Made by a program: the position numbers and the translations under genes. Source: Variovorax sp. CAN15 (GTDB lineage Bacteria; Pseudomonadota; Gammaproteobacteria; Burkholderiales; Burkholderiaceae_C). From it: 60,678 bases of DNA. The DNA is taken from NCBI RefSeq assembly GCF_030462475.1, contig NZ_JASMRZ010000015.1, forward strand, positions 11,218 to 71,895. Direction: 5' to 3'. The number at the start of each line of letters is the position of its first letter. The first letter of the stretch is position 1. Positions 29,468 to 39,264 of the stretch are shown piece by piece. The notes below the pieces were generated by a model. The model was given only the letters and a program-made list of their open reading frames with translations, made no database searches and had not been told where the DNA came from.

Positions 29468-30430
29468 ATGACGACTTTCACCCGACGCCTCGCACTCACC
29501 GCGGTTGCCGCCGCCGCGTTCGCCAGCCTGCCCGCGCTCGCCGCGGAGAAGGTCAACCTCGGCGTTTCGATTCCGGCCGCCACGCACAGCTTCATGGGCG
29601 GCATCAACTACTGGGCCAACCAGGCGAAGAAGGACCTGGAGAAGGAGCACAAGGACCTGAAGATCACCATCAAGACGGCGGCCAACGCGCCCGAGCAGGC
29701 CAACCAGCTGCAGGACCTGTCGACCGTCACCAAGATCAACGCGCTGGTCGTGTTCCCCTTCGAGTCGGCCGCGCTGACCAAGCCGGTGGCGCAGGTCAAG
29801 GCCAAGGGCGCTTACGTGACCGTGGTGGACCGCGGCCTGACCGACACCAGCGCACAGGATGCGTACGTGGCCGGCGACAACACGGCCTTCGGCAAGATCC
29901 CGGCCGAATACATCGTGAAGCAGCTCGGCGGCAAGGGCAACGTGGTGGCGCTGCGCGGCATCGCGACCACGCTCGACAACGAGCGCATGGACGCCTTCAA
30001 CGCCGTGCTCAAGGGCAGCCCCGACATCAAGCTGCTGGATGCCAAGTACGCGAACTGGAACCGCGACGACGCCTTCAAGGTCACGCAGGACTACCTCACG
30101 CGCTTCAAGAACATCGACGCCATCTGGGCCGCCGACGACGACATGGCCGTGGGCGTGCTCAAGGCCATCGAGCAGGCCAAGCGCGACGACATCAAGATCA
30201 TCTTCGGCGGCGCGGGCGCCAAGGGCATGGTCAAGACCATCATGGACGGCAAGGACAAGCGCATCACCGCCGACGTGAGCTATTCGCCGAAGTTCATCTA
30301 CGACGCGATCAAGCTCACGGCCGAGGCGCGCCTGAAGGGCGAGAAGCTGCCGGCGACCACGATCATTCCTTCGGTGCTGATCACCAAGGAAAACGCCAAA
30401 GAGTTCTATCACCCGAATTCGCCGTTCTGA
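29468..30430 (+). CDS. Ribose-type sugar ABC importer, periplasmic binding protein
   Basis: The 320-residue protein has a Sec signal peptide ([20 protein letters not shown], cleavage after ALA near residue 25) and the two-lobed LacI/RbsB fold. [20 protein letters not shown] opens lobe 1; the hinge region has [20 protein letters not shown] and [20 protein letters not shown]. Residue pattern and length fit the RbsB/XylF class. AAGAGGAG precedes the start. A palindromic repeat pair follows the stop. Confidence 0.92.
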   Translation: MTTFTRRLALTAVAAAAFASLPALAAEKVNLGVSIPAATHSFMGGINYWANQAKKDLEKEHKDLKITIKTAANAPEQANQLQDLSTVTKINALVVFPFESAALTKPVAQVKAKGAYVTVVDRGLTDTSAQDAYVAGDNTAFGKIPAEYIVKQLGGKGNVVALRGIATTLDNERMDAFNAVLKGSPDIKLLDAKYANWNRDDAFKVTQDYLTRFKNIDAIWAADDDMAVGVLKAIEQAKRDDIKIIFGGAGAKGMVKTIMDGKDKRITADVSYSPKFIYDAIKLTAEARLKGEKLPATTIIPSVLITKENAKEFYHPNSPF

Positions 30431-30436
30431 GGCGTC

Positions 30437-30553
30437 TTGCTCCCTCTCCCCTTGGGGAGAGGGTTGGGGTGAGGGTCGACGGCGATGGCAAAGGCTGTGT
30501 GCGTGCAACCGCCGATGCCCTCACCCTAGCCCTCTCCCAGAGGGAGAGGGGAC
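30437..30553. repeat. Paired palindromic repeat (REP-like), TCTCCCC variant
   Basis: Left half CCCTCTCCCCTTGGGGAGAG with following GGGTTGGGGTGAGGG (to 30475) and right half CCCTCACCCTAGCCCTCTCC onward (30518-30553) are inverted copies separated by about 42 unique bases. This is a common interspersed element of Burkholderiales. It sits between the binding-protein and dehydrogenase genes and could form mRNA stems. Confidence 0.8.
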
Positions 30554-30579
30554 AGTTACCACGAACACCGAGACGATTG

Positions 30580-31746
30580 ATGACCGACACACCTCCCCGC
30601 AAACTGCGCTACGCCATGGTCGGCGGCGGCCGCGACGCCTTCATCGGCGCCGTGCACCGCAAGGCCATGGCGCTCGACGGCCAGATCGAACTCGTGGCCG
30701 GCGCGCTGTCGTCGAGCCCGGACAAGGCACGCGCCTCGGGCCGCGACCTCGGCCTGGCCGATGACCGCAACCACGGCGACTGGCAGGCGCTGCTGGCCGA
30801 CGAGCTGAAGCGCCCGCAGGGCGAGCGCATCGACTTCGTGTCGATCGTCACGCCCAATCACGTGCACTTCCCGGTGGCGCAGGCCTTTGCCGAAGCGGGC
30901 TTCCACGTGGTGTGCGACAAGCCGCTGGTGCACACGCGCGAGCAGGCCGACGCGCTGGTCGCGACCGTGGCGAAGCAGGGCACGGTGTTCGGCGTCACCT
31001 ACAACTACACCGGCTATCCGATGGTGCGGCAGGCGCGCGAGATGGTGCGCTCGGGTCTGATCGGCGAGGTGCGCAAGGTCGTCGTCGAATACAACCAGGG
31101 CTGGCTCGCGAGCCACGTCGAAGGCAGCGGCGGCAACAAGCAGGCCGACTGGCGCACCGACCCCGCACGCAGCGGCGCGGCCGGCGCCATCGGCGACATC
31201 GGCTCGCACGCCGAGAACCTCGTGGCCACCGTCACCGGACTGCAGATCGAAAGCCTCTGCGCCGACCTTGGCGCGCTGGTGCCGGGCCGCATGCTCGACG
31301 ACGACGGCAGCCTGCTGCTGCGCTTCGAGGGCGGCGCGCGCGGCGTGCTCGTGGCCTCGCAGATCAACACCGGCCTGGAAAACGACCTGCGCCTGCGCGT
31401 GTCGGGCACGCTGGGCACGCTCGAATGGCACCAGGAGCAGCCGAGCCGGCTGGTGCACCTGCCGCACGACGGGCCACTGCAGGTGCTCACGCGCGGCGCG
31501 CCATGGCTGTGCGATTCCGCGAAGCGCGCGAGCCGGCTGCCGGCGGGGCACCCGGAAGGCTTCATCGAAGCCTTCGCGAACGTGTACGCGGGCGTGGCGG
31601 CGGACATCCGCGCAAGGCTCGAAGGGCGAGTAGCCGACCTGCTGGCCGCCGACTATCCGCGCGTGGAGGACGGCGCGCGGGGCGTGCGCTTCATCGAACG
31701 CACGGTGGCTTCGGCGAAAAGCGAATTAAAGTGGACGCCCTGGTAG
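30580..31746 (+). CDS. Gfo/Idh/MocA-family dehydrogenase
   Basis: The protein has 388 residues. The NAD(P)-binding strand reads [20 protein letters not shown] (9-28), an atypical GGGxxxxIG loop seen in a distinct Gfo/Idh subgroup. The [17 protein letters not shown] element carries the conserved Lys, and [16 protein letters not shown] is the C-domain active-site region. It likely oxidises the sugar or polyol imported by the ABC system just upstream, or an epimer of it. The ATG at 30580 starts directly before the Rossmann strand; upstream in-frame codons come from the repeat. Confidence 0.88.
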   Translation: MTDTPPRKLRYAMVGGGRDAFIGAVHRKAMALDGQIELVAGALSSSPDKARASGRDLGLADDRNHGDWQALLADELKRPQGERIDFVSIVTPNHVHFPVAQAFAEAGFHVVCDKPLVHTREQADALVATVAKQGTVFGVTYNYTGYPMVRQAREMVRSGLIGEVRKVVVEYNQGWLASHVEGSGGNKQADWRTDPARSGAAGAIGDIGSHAENLVATVTGLQIESLCADLGALVPGRMLDDDGSLLLRFEGGARGVLVASQINTGLENDLRLRVSGTLGTLEWHQEQPSRLVHLPHDGPLQVLTRGAPWLCDSAKRASRLPAGHPEGFIEAFANVYAGVAADIRARLEGRVADLLAADYPRVEDGARGVRFIERTVASAKSELKWTPW

Positions 31747-31771
31747 CGCGCGGTGCGCTGCCCGGGCCTTC

Positions 31772-32488
31772 ATGACACCTCCAGCGTCCGACGCCACATC
31801 CTCCGCCTCTTCTTCCGCCCCGTCGTCCCCATCGGCGGTGCCGCCATGGCTCGCGGCCCTGTGGAAGCGCAGCATCACGCTCTTCCCCCTGAAGCTCGTC
31901 GGCAACACCGTCGCCACGCTCGGCTTCTTCCCGCTGTACTTCTGGATCATGAAGAACGCGGGCCAGGCCTGGGTGCTGCCCCTCACGCCCGTCGACCGGC
32001 TGATCGCCTTCTGGCCGTGGCTGCTGCCGGTGTATCTCTCGCTTTGGGGCTACATCGCGCTGCCGGTGCTGCTGGCCAGGGACATGCGCGAGCTGACGGG
32101 CTTTTCGCTGGGTTGCGCGGCCATGACGCTGCTGGCGCTGCTTGTCTTCTGGTTCATGCCCACGGCGATTCCCAACTTCGTGGTCGAGACCACGCCGGGC
32201 ACCTCGCTGCAGTTCCTCAAGATGGTCGACTCGGCCGGCAATGCCTTTCCCTCGCTGCATGTGTCGTTCTCGGTGTTCAGCTGCGTGGTGCTGGCGCGGC
32301 AGTTGCGAACGGTGGGGGCGCCGCTCTGGCTGCGCGCCCTCAACGTGGCCTGGGCCGCGGGCATCGTCTATTCGACGATGGCGGTACGCCAGCATGTGCT
32401 GATCGACGTGCTCGGCGGGCTCGCCCTGGGCGTGGCGTTCGGCTTCGCCACGCGGCAACGCACGGCGACGGGAACGCCGGGGGCGTAG
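31772..32488 (+). CDS. PAP2-family membrane phosphatase
   Basis: The 238-residue membrane protein has about six helices after a Ser/Ala/Pro-rich leader. Its PAP2 motifs are visible though varied: NAFPSLHVSFS (PSGH-type motif as PSLH, about residues 156-166) and STMAVRQHVLIDVLGG (third motif with His and Asp, about 197-212). PSLHVS is the form seen in inositol-phosphoceramide-synthase-like PAP2 proteins. It should act on a lipid phosphate or prenyl diphosphate at the membrane. It is 25 bases after the dehydrogenase gene; a functional tie is uncertain. Confidence 0.83.
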   Translation: MTPPASDATSSASSSAPSSPSAVPPWLAALWKRSITLFPLKLVGNTVATLGFFPLYFWIMKNAGQAWVLPLTPVDRLIAFWPWLLPVYLSLWGYIALPVLLARDMRELTGFSLGCAAMTLLALLVFWFMPTAIPNFVVETTPGTSLQFLKMVDSAGNAFPSLHVSFSVFSCVVLARQLRTVGAPLWLRALNVAWAAGIVYSTMAVRQHVLIDVLGGLALGVAFGFATRQRTATGTPGA

Positions 32489-32565
32489 GCCGATCGCGGT
32501 ATTCCGTCGTGCCGGAGCGCGCGGTAAAACCCGGGCGTCACTATTCGAAGGAGCGGGAGCCCGCC

Positions 32566-33105
32566 ATGAAAATTCGCCTGTCCGCCGTCATTGCATGCAT
32601 CGCGGCCGGTGTTGCCGCGTGCCCTGCGCTCGCGCTCGACTTTCCTTCCCGCAAGCCTGGCCTCTGGGAAATCCAGACCCAGACCGGAGAAGCCACTGGC
32701 AAGAGCGCGGGCCACGGCGGCACCCACACCGTGCAGCAGTGCATCGACGCCGCCACCGACAAGGCCTTGCGCGACATGGGCCAGGGCATGGGCAAGGACC
32801 TGTGCTCGAAGCAGGAGCTGCGCACGGACGGCGGCAAGCTGGTCGTGGATTCGGTCTGCAAGATCGGCAACACGGTCGCCAGCACGCACGCCGTCATCAG
32901 CGGCGACTTCAACTCCGCCTACCGCATGGAGAGCAAGTCGACCTACAACCCGCCGCTGATGGGGCGCGCCGAGGGCACGAGCGCCATGGAAGCCCGATGG
33001 ATCGGACCCTGCAAGGCCGATCAGAAGCCGGGCGACATGGTCATGCCCAACGGCATGAAGATGAACGTGCTGGACATGATGAACAACCGGCCGAAACGCC
33101 CCTAG
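32566..33105 (+). CDS. DUF3617-family periplasmic protein
   Basis: The 179-residue protein has a signal peptide (MKIRLSAVIACIAAGVAACP, cleavage near ALA, residue 24). The DUF3617 opening RKPGLWEIQTQTGEA follows, with a Cys-containing middle (CIDAATDKALRD, DLCSKQEL, DSVCKIG) and WIGPCKADQKPGDM near the end, as in this family. AAGGAG precedes the ATG at 32566. Its role is unknown; family members are periplasmic and widespread in proteobacteria. Confidence 0.88.
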   Translation: MKIRLSAVIACIAAGVAACPALALDFPSRKPGLWEIQTQTGEATGKSAGHGGTHTVQQCIDAATDKALRDMGQGMGKDLCSKQELRTDGGKLVVDSVCKIGNTVASTHAVISGDFNSAYRMESKSTYNPPLMGRAEGTSAMEARWIGPCKADQKPGDMVMPNGMKMNVLDMMNNRPKRP

Positions 33106-33129
33106 CGTGAACCGGATGGCGGCCGGCCG

Positions 33130-33194
33130 GTAGGCGCCCGCCCACAACGTTTCGCGCCCGCTGCGCTGCGGCGCGAAACCCCGGCAGCGCCTAC
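33130..33194. repeat. Nested inverted repeat in the DUF3617 - exonuclease gap
   Basis: The inner stem GTTTCGCGCC (33149-33158) pairs perfectly with GGCGCGAAAC (33170-33179). The outer arms GTAGGCGC (33130-33137) and GCGCCTAC (33187-33194) also pair. It ends 11 bases before the exonuclease start. There is no U tract, so a terminator is unlikely; an interspersed repeat or a translation-control stem is more plausible. Confidence 0.65.
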
Positions 33195-33205
33195 GATGGC
33201 GTGCC

Positions 33206-34324
33206 ATGCCCTCCGCAAAGCAGGAAGAAGACCTCCTCGTCGTCGCCAGGCCCGAGGGCCTGTATTGCCCGCCCGGCGATTTCTACATCGACCCCTGGCG
33301 GCCCGTGGCGCGCGCAGTCATCACGCACGCGCACTCCGACCACGCGCGCCCTGGGCATGCGCACTACCTGGCCCACGTCGACAGCGCCGGCACGCTGCGC
33401 GCGCGCCTGGGCCGCGACATCCCGCTGCAGACGCTGCCTTACGGCGAAGCCATCGAGCACCACGGCGTGCGCGTCTCCCTGCACCCGGCTGGCCATGTGC
33501 TGGGCTCTGCGCAGGTGCGGCTCGAGCACGGCGGGCGCGTGTGGGTGGCCTCGGGCGACTACAAGACCGAGCCCGACGGCACCTGCCCGCCCTTCGAGCC
33601 GGTGCCCTGCGACACCTTCATCACCGAATCGACCTTCGGCCTGCCGATCTACCGCTGGCCCGCGCAGGCCGTGCTTTTCGCGCAGATCGACGCATGGTGG
33701 CGCGCCAATGCCGAAGCAGGGCGCGCCTCGGTGCTGTTCTGTTATGCCTTCGGCAAGGCGCAGCGCATCCTGCACGGCGTGGACGCGAGCATCGGGCCCA
33801 TCGTCGTGCACGGCGCGGTGGAGCCGCTCAATGCCGTGTACCGCGCGGCCGGCGTGGCGCTGCCGCCCACCCTGCGCGCCGACGACGCGGATGTCGACGC
33901 CGCGCTGCTTAAGCGCGCGCTGGTGCTCGCACCGCCCTCGGCACAGGGCTCGCCGTGGATGCGACGCTTCGGCAACTACGCCGACGCCTTTGCCAGCGGC
34001 TGGATGCAGCTGCGCGGAACGCGCAGGCGGCGCGGCGTGGACCGGGGCTTCGTGATGTCCGACCACGCCGATTGGCCCGGCCTGCAGCAGGCCATTGCCG
34101 GCACGGGCGCCGAGCGGGTTTTCGTCACGCACGGCAGCGTGCAGGTGATGGTGCGGTGGCTGGGCGAGAACGGCCTCGACGCACAGGCCTTCAGGACCGA
34201 GTACGGCGACGAGGACGACCAGGAAACTTCCCGAGGGTCGGGGAGCGGGCAGACGGCGTGCGATGCAGACGCCGGCAGCCCCCATCCCGACCTTCCCCCA
34301 GCGGGGGAAGGAGAAGCACCGTGA
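33206..34324 (+). CDS. Ligase-associated DNA exonuclease (MBL fold)
   Basis: The 372-residue protein is a metallo-beta-lactamase/beta-CASP nuclease of the SNM1 type. The metal motif ITHAHSDHARPG (39-50) gives His41, His43, Asp45 and His46. Later motifs are HPAGHVLGSAQVRLEHGGR, a SGDYK stretch and CDTFITESTFGLPIYRWP. Members occur with an ATP-dependent ligase and a helicase in a DNA crosslink/cisplatin damage response set, exactly the neighbourhood here. The last about 15 residues ([14 protein letters not shown]) are encoded by a palindromic repeat. The stop overlaps the ligase start (GTGA). Confidence 0.92.
   Translation: MPSAKQEEDLLVVARPEGLYCPPGDFYIDPWRPVARAVITHAHSDHARPGHAHYLAHVDSAGTLRARLGRDIPLQTLPYGEAIEHHGVRVSLHPAGHVLGSAQVRLEHGGRVWVASGDYKTEPDGTCPPFEPVPCDTFITESTFGLPIYRWPAQAVLFAQIDAWWRANAEAGRASVLFCYAFGKAQRILHGVDASIGPIVVHGAVEPLNAVYRAAGVALPPTLRADDADVDAALLKRALVLAPPSAQGSPWMRRFGNYADAFASGWMQLRGTRRRRGVDRGFVMSDHADWPGLQQAIAGTGAERVFVTHGSVQVMVRWLGENGLDAQAFRTEYGDEDDQETSRGSGSGQTACDADAGSPHPDLPPAGEGEAP
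34275..34317. repeat. REP-like palindromic repeat at the exonuclease/ligase junction
   Basis: CAGCCCCCATCCC-GACC-TTCCCCC-AGC-GGGGGAAGG matches the right half of the pairs at 36076-36116 and 55855-55895. A degraded left half may cover 34222-34260. It codes for the end of the exonuclease, and its GGAAGGAGAA also supplies the ribosome binding site of the ligase GTG. Confidence 0.8.
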
Positions 34325-35976
34325 AAGCCTTTGCCGCGCTGTACAACGAGCTCGACGCCAGCACATCGAGCCTCGCCAAGCAGGCCGCCTTGCAGCGCTA
34401 CCTGCGCGAGGCCGACGCAGCCGACGCCGCCTGGGCCGTCTACTTTCTCGCGGGAGGCAAGCCGCGCCAGCTGGTGCCCGTGAAGCTGCTGCGACTGCTC
34501 GCGCAGGAAGCGGCCGGCCTGCCCGAGTGGCTGTTCGACGAGAGCTACGACGCGGTGGGCGATCTCGCCGAAACCATCGCGCTGCTGCTGCCTCCGCCGA
34601 GCGAGGCGCACGAGCTTGGCCTCGCGGGCTGGGTCGAGCAGCACCTGCTGCCGCTGCGCGATGCCGCCAAGGCGGCGCCCGATCAGCTCGCCGACCGCCT
34701 GCGTGCGCAGTGGCGGCAGCTCGCGCCCGAGGAGCGGCTGGTGTACTTCAAGCTCATCACCGGCGCGTTCCGCGTCGGCGTGTCGAAGCTGCAGGTCACG
34801 CAGGCGCTCGCGGCCGTGGGAGGCATCGACGCCAAGCGCGTCGCGCAGCGGCTCATGGGCTACACGCACATCGGCGGGCGGCCGCAGGCCGACGACTATC
34901 GCGCGCTGGTCGCGGCCGAGTCGGGCGCCGAGCAGGAGCAGAAGACCAGTGGCCAGCCGTACCCCTTCTTCCTCGCGCATCCTTTCAACCAGCCGCTGGA
35001 GCAGTTCGACGCAGTGCTGGGCCCGCCGTCGGACTGGATCGTCGAATGGAAGTGGGACGGCATCCGCGCGCAGCTGGTGACGCGCGCCGGCACGGTATGG
35101 GTGTGGTCGCGCGGCGAAGAGCTGGTGACCGAGCGCTTCCCCGAACTCGCCGCGCTCGGCGAGGCGCTGCCCGACGGCACGGTGCTCGACGGCGAGATTG
35201 TCGTCTGGCGTGAAGGCCGCGTGCAGCCCTTCGCCGAGCTGCAGAAGCGCATCGGCCGCAAGACGCTGGGCGCGAAGCTGCTGCGCGACATTCCGGTGGT
35301 GCTGCTGGCCTACGACATCCTCGAATGGGAAGGGCGCGACCTGCGCGCGCTGCCGCAGTCGCAGCGCCGCCTGCTGCTCGACGAACTCGTCGGGCGCATG
35401 GACCACCCCTCGCTGCTGCCCAGCCCGATGCTCACAGGCCCCGACTGGCCCGATCTCGCGCGCCAGCGTGAAACGGCGCGCACCATGGGCGTCGAAGGGA
35501 TGATGCTCAAGCGCCGCGACGCGCAGTACGGCGTGGGCCGCACCAAGGACGTGGGCGTGTGGTGGAAGTGGAAGATCGATCCGCTGAGCGTCGATGCCGT
35601 GCTCATCTATGCGCAGCGCGGCCACGGCCGGCGCGCCAGCCTCTTCAGCGACTACACCTTCGCCGTGTGGGACGGCCCGCCGGAGCAGGAAGACCGCAAG
35701 CTCGTGCCCTTCGCCAAGGCCTACTCGGGCCTCACCGATGCCGAGATGGCGCGCGTGGACGCGATCATCCGCAAGACCACGGTGGAGAGCTTCGGGCCGG
35801 TGAAGAGCGTCAAGCCCACGCTGGTGTTCGAGCTGGGTTTCGAGGGCATCGCGCACAGCACGCGGCACAAGAGCGGCATCGCGGTGCGCTTTCCGCGCAT
35901 GCTGCGCTGGCGCGAGGACAAGCCGGTGGAAGAGGCCGATACCCTTCAGACGCTGGCGGCGTTGCTGCCGACATGA
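34321..35976 (+). CDS. ATP-dependent DNA ligase, damage-response type
   Basis: The 551-residue protein has an N-terminal helical DNA-binding domain (about 1-200), an adenylation domain with nucleophile Lys244 in [21 protein letters not shown], and an OB domain with motif [20 protein letters not shown]. The family seals nicks using ATP and is the core of the exonuclease-ligase-helicase-PdeM set reported for cisplatin-type damage. The start is GTG at 34321, with GGAAGGAG contributed by the repeat. The stop overlaps the helicase start (ATGA, 35973-35976). Confidence 0.93.
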   Translation: MKAFAALYNELDASTSSLAKQAALQRYLREADAADAAWAVYFLAGGKPRQLVPVKLLRLLAQEAAGLPEWLFDESYDAVGDLAETIALLLPPPSEAHELGLAGWVEQHLLPLRDAAKAAPDQLADRLRAQWRQLAPEERLVYFKLITGAFRVGVSKLQVTQALAAVGGIDAKRVAQRLMGYTHIGGRPQADDYRALVAAESGAEQEQKTSGQPYPFFLAHPFNQPLEQFDAVLGPPSDWIVEWKWDGIRAQLVTRAGTVWVWSRGEELVTERFPELAALGEALPDGTVLDGEIVVWREGRVQPFAELQKRIGRKTLGAKLLRDIPVVLLAYDILEWEGRDLRALPQSQRRLLLDELVGRMDHPSLLPSPMLTGPDWPDLARQRETARTMGVEGMMLKRRDAQYGVGRTKDVGVWWKWKIDPLSVDAVLIYAQRGHGRRASLFSDYTFAVWDGPPEQEDRKLVPFAKAYSGLTDAEMARVDAIIRKTTVESFGPVKSVKPTLVFELGFEGIAHSTRHKSGIAVRFPRMLRWREDKPVEEADTLQTLAALLPT

Positions 35977-38741
35977 GCAGCCCGAAGGATCCCGCTTCGC
36001 TCCCTCCCCCTCTGGGGGAGGGCGGGGGTGGGGGCACGCGGCCTGCCAAGAGCGAGCGGTCTGCTGAAGGCCGTCTGCCCCCATCCCAGCCTTCCCCCAG
36101 AGGGGGAAGGAGCAAGGCCGTCAAGACAGCGCTCGACGCATGGTTCGCCGAACGCGGCTGGAAGCCCTTCAAGTTCCAGCGCGAGGTCTGGAAGGCGATT
36201 GCCGAAGGCAGGTCGGGCCTGCTGCACGCCACCACCGGCGCGGGCAAGACCTACGCCGTGTGGCTCGGTGCGCTGCTCGCCTTCGCGCGGGCGCGAAAGG
36301 CGGGTGCGTCCGCGAACGCAAGGCCCGTCGCCGAGCCGCTTACCGTGCTGTGGCTCACGCCGATGCGCGCGCTGGCCGCCGACACGCTGCGCGCCCTGCA
36401 GCAGCCACTGGAAGCCCTCGGCGCCGAGGTGCATCCGTGGAGCGCCGGCGCCCGCAGCGGCGACACCAGCTCGGCCGAGCGCAGCGCGCAGAACCAGCGC
36501 CTGCCCACGGTGCTCGTCACCACGCCCGAGAGCCTTTCGCTGCTGCTCGCGCGGGCCGATGCGCGCGAAGTGCTCGGGCATGTGCGCATGGCGGTGGTCG
36601 ACGAATGGCACGAGCTGCTGGGCAACAAGCGCGGCGTACAGGTGCAGCTCGCGCTCGCGCGGCTGAAGCGCTGGAACCCGGGCCTCGCGGTCTGGGGCAT
36701 GTCGGCCACGCTGGGCAACCTGCACGAGGCGATGCATGCGCTGCTGGGCCGTGAAGACGGCGTGCTGGTGCAGGGGCAGGTGCCGAAGAAGCTGGTCATC
36801 GATTCGCTGCTGCCCGGCGTCGCCGAGCGCTTTCCTTGGGGCGGCCATCTGGGCCTCACGATGCTGCCGCAGGTGATCGAGGAGATCGCCGCGAGCAGCA
36901 CCACGCTGGTCTTCACCAACACGCGCTCGCAGGCGGAGATCTGGTACCAGGCGATGCTGGAGGCCAGGCCGGAGTGGGCCGGCCTCATCGCGCTGCACCA
37001 CGGTTCGCTCGACCGCGAGGTGCGCGAATGGGTGGAGCTGGGCCTGAAGAACGGCGAGCTGAAAGCGGTGGTCTGCACCTCGAGCCTGGACCTGGGCGTG
37101 GACTTCCTGCCGGTGGAGCGCGTGCTGCAGATCGGCTCGCCCAAGGGCGTCGCGCGGCTGCTGCAGCGCGCGGGCCGTTCGGGCCATGCGCCGGGCCGGC
37201 CTTCGCGCATCACGCTCGTGCCCACGCACAGCGTGGAGATGGTGGAAGGCTCGGCCGCGCGCGTCGCCATCGCGGCCGGGCACATCGAGGCGCGCCATTC
37301 CCCCGAGCAGCCGCTCGACGTGCTGGTGCAGCACCTGGTGACGGTGGCGCTGGGCGGCGGCTTCGTGCCCGACGAGCTGTACGAGGAGGTGCGCGGCACG
37401 GCTGCCTACGAAGGCCTCTCGCGCGAGAGCTGGCAGTGGTGCCTGGAGTTCGTGGCGCAAGGCGGTCCGTCGCTCGCGGCCTATCCGGACTACAAGCGCG
37501 CGGTGCCCGACGCCGAGGGCGTCTGGCGCGTGCCCGATGCGCGGCTCGCGCGGCGGCACCGCATGAACATCGGCACCATCGTGAGCGACGCGAGCATCTC
37601 GGTGCAGTACCTCGGCGGTTCGAAGATCGGCAGCGTCGAAGAGAGCTTCGTCGCGCGCATGAAGGCCGGCGACTGCTTCCTGTTCGGCGGGCGCATGCTG
37701 GAGCTGGTGCGCATCCACGACATGACGGCCTGGGTGCGGCGCGCGAGCGGCAAGCGGGCCGCGGTGCCGCGCTGGGGCGGCGGTCGCATGCCGCTGTCGA
37801 ACACGCTGGCCGACGCGGTGGTGCAGCAACTCGCGCAGGCCGGCGAGGGACGCTACGACTCGCCCGAGCTGCAGTGCGTGCGCCCGCTGCTGGAGATACA
37901 GCAGCAGTGCTCGGCACTGCCCACGCCGCAGACGCTTCTGGCCGAGACCCTGAGCACGCGCGAGGGCTCGCATCTGTTCCTGTATCCCTTCGCGGGCCGG
38001 CACGTGCACCTCGGGCTCGCGAGCCTGCTGGCGTGGCGCGTCGCGCAGCACGAGGCGCGCACTTTCTCCATCGCGGTCAACGACTACGGCTTCGAGCTGC
38101 TGAGCGCGACCGAGGTCGACTGGCCGGCACTGTTGCCGCAGGTGCTGACGCTGCCGCAGGGCGAAGGCGCACGAGAGATGCTGCTGCACGAAGTGCTGGC
38201 CTCGCTCAACGCCAGCGAACTCGCGCAGCGGCGCTTTCGCGAGATCGCGCGCGTCTCGGGCCTCATCTACCAGGGCTATCCGGGCGAGAAGCGCAGCGGC
38301 AAGCAGCTGCAGGCTTCGTCTTCGCTGTTCTGGGAGGTGTTCCGCAAGTACGACCCCGGCAACAGGCTGCTGCGGCAGGCCGAGCAGGAGCTGCTGGCGC
38401 AGGAGCTCGAGATCGGCCGCCTGCGCGCGAGCCTCGAACGCATCGCCACGCAGCAGCTGGTGCTGAAGCCGCTCGCGCGGCCCACGCCTTTCTCGTTTCC
38501 GCTGATGGTCGAGCTGTTCCGCGAGAAACTGTCGAACGAGAACGTGGCCGACCGCATCGCGCGGATGGTCGAGCAGCTCGAGAAGGCCGCGGGCGGCGTG
38601 GTCACCGCCGGAGGCGTGGAGCGGGTGAGGGGGACCCTGGCTTTCGGGCAGGAAGGGCCGGGCAAGCCGCCGAAGCCGGTGGGCCAGCGGCGCGACCGCA
38701 GGCGACCGTCGCGGCCGTCAAGGCCGCTGCCGCCGCTCTGA
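35973..38741 (+). CDS. Ligase-associated DEXH-box helicase (Lhr type)
   Basis: The 922-residue protein has Walker A ATTGAGKT (86-93), DEWH box (210-213), GMSATLGN (motif III) and [20 protein letters not shown] (motif VI), then the large C-terminal Lhr-like domain. Residues about 9-48 ([15 protein letters not shown], then [14 protein letters not shown]) are encoded by an inserted palindromic repeat pair; the homologous part begins near [20 protein letters not shown]. No other start codon lies between the repeat and Walker A, so the ATG coupled to the ligase stop is used. It is a 3'-5' DNA helicase by family. Confidence 0.92.
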   Translation: MSSPKDPASLPPPLGEGGGGGTRPAKSERSAEGRLPPSQPSPRGGRSKAVKTALDAWFAERGWKPFKFQREVWKAIAEGRSGLLHATTGAGKTYAVWLGALLAFARARKAGASANARPVAEPLTVLWLTPMRALAADTLRALQQPLEALGAEVHPWSAGARSGDTSSAERSAQNQRLPTVLVTTPESLSLLLARADAREVLGHVRMAVVDEWHELLGNKRGVQVQLALARLKRWNPGLAVWGMSATLGNLHEAMHALLGREDGVLVQGQVPKKLVIDSLLPGVAERFPWGGHLGLTMLPQVIEEIAASSTTLVFTNTRSQAEIWYQAMLEARPEWAGLIALHHGSLDREVREWVELGLKNGELKAVVCTSSLDLGVDFLPVERVLQIGSPKGVARLLQRAGRSGHAPGRPSRITLVPTHSVEMVEGSAARVAIAAGHIEARHSPEQPLDVLVQHLVTVALGGGFVPDELYEEVRGTAAYEGLSRESWQWCLEFVAQGGPSLAAYPDYKRAVPDAEGVWRVPDARLARRHRMNIGTIVSDASISVQYLGGSKIGSVEESFVARMKAGDCFLFGGRMLELVRIHDMTAWVRRASGKRAAVPRWGGGRMPLSNTLADAVVQQLAQAGEGRYDSPELQCVRPLLEIQQQCSALPTPQTLLAETLSTREGSHLFLYPFAGRHVHLGLASLLAWRVAQHEARTFSIAVNDYGFELLSATEVDWPALLPQVLTLPQGEGAREMLLHEVLASLNASELAQRRFREIARVSGLIYQGYPGEKRSGKQLQASSSLFWEVFRKYDPGNRLLRQAEQELLAQELEIGRLRASLERIATQQLVLKPLARPTPFSFPLMVELFREKLSNENVADRIARMVEQLEKAAGGVVTAGGVERVRGTLAFGQEGPGKPPKPVGQRRDRRRPSRPSRPLPPL
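35999..36116. repeat. REP-like repeat pair inside the helicase coding sequence
   Basis: The left half CTCCCTCCCCCTCTGGGGGA with following GGGCGGGGGTGGGGGCA and the right half TGCCCCCATCCCAGCC then TTCCCCCAGAGGGGGAAGGA are inverted copies around a 38-base centre. The element is in frame and keeps the reading frame open. The same paired structure recurs at 39945-40053 and 55798-55895. Confidence 0.85.
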
Positions 38742-38749
38742 TGCGACGG

Positions 38750-39199
38750 TCAGCCGGCGCCGTGCGCCTTCACCCAACGCACGATATCGGCCGCGCCCAT
38801 CGCGCCGGCCTGCCGGGCCACTTCGCGGCCACCACGGAACAGCGCCAGCGTCGGGATGCTGCGGATGTTGAAACGCGCGCCCAGCGCAGGCACAGCTTCG
38901 GTGTCGACCTTGGCGAGCCGCACGTGGGGCTCCAGCTGGGCCGCAGCCTGTTCGTAGGCGGGCGCCATCTGGCGGCAGGGGCCGCACCAGGGCGCCCAGA
39001 AATCGACCAGCACCGGGATCTCGTTGCGGGCGATGTGGCGGTCGAAGGTGGCGGCATCCGCCAGCGCCGTCGAATGGCCGGTGAACAGCGGGCGGTGGCA
39101 GCTGCCGCAGTCGGGCGCGCTGCCCAGCTGCGCCGCGCGCACGCGGTTGGTCGTGTGGCAGTGCGGACAGACGATGTGCAGCGGGGGCGATTCGGTCAT
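38750..39199 (-). CDS. trxC: Zinc-ribbon thioredoxin (thioredoxin 2 type)
   Basis: The 149-residue protein has an N-terminal zinc ribbon with Cys11/Cys14 (CPHC) and Cys31/Cys34 (CGSC), then a thioredoxin fold with the active site WAPWCGPC (68-75; Cys72 and Cys75) and the cis-Pro in RSIPTLALF. This is the TrxC layout: a cytoplasmic disulfide reductase linked in other bacteria to oxidative stress. It lies on the opposite strand between the helicase and pdeM genes, with stops 8 bases apart from the helicase. The start at 39199 is 65 bases from the divergent pdeM. Confidence 0.92.
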   Translation of the reverse strand: MTESPPLHIVCPHCHTTNRVRAAQLGSAPDCGSCHRPLFTGHSTALADAATFDRHIARNEIPVLVDFWAPWCGPCRQMAPAYEQAAAQLEPHVRLAKVDTEAVPALGARFNIRSIPTLALFRGGREVARQAGAMGAADIVRWVKAHGAG

Positions 39200-39264
39200 G
39201 GCCGGCAGATGGGGGCTGCGGAGGGCCTTTGCAAGGCGGTCGCGGGTTTTGCGACACTGGCTGC

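Noticed and set aside
33149..33179. Stem as a rho-independent terminator after the DUF3617 gene
   Set aside because: No T run on either side; reported only as an inverted repeat.
33976..38189. Two long minus-strand frames opposite the ligase and helicase genes
   Set aside because: Both mirror the codon pattern of clearly conserved genes on the plus strand and show only low-complexity Arg/His/Gln-rich translation.
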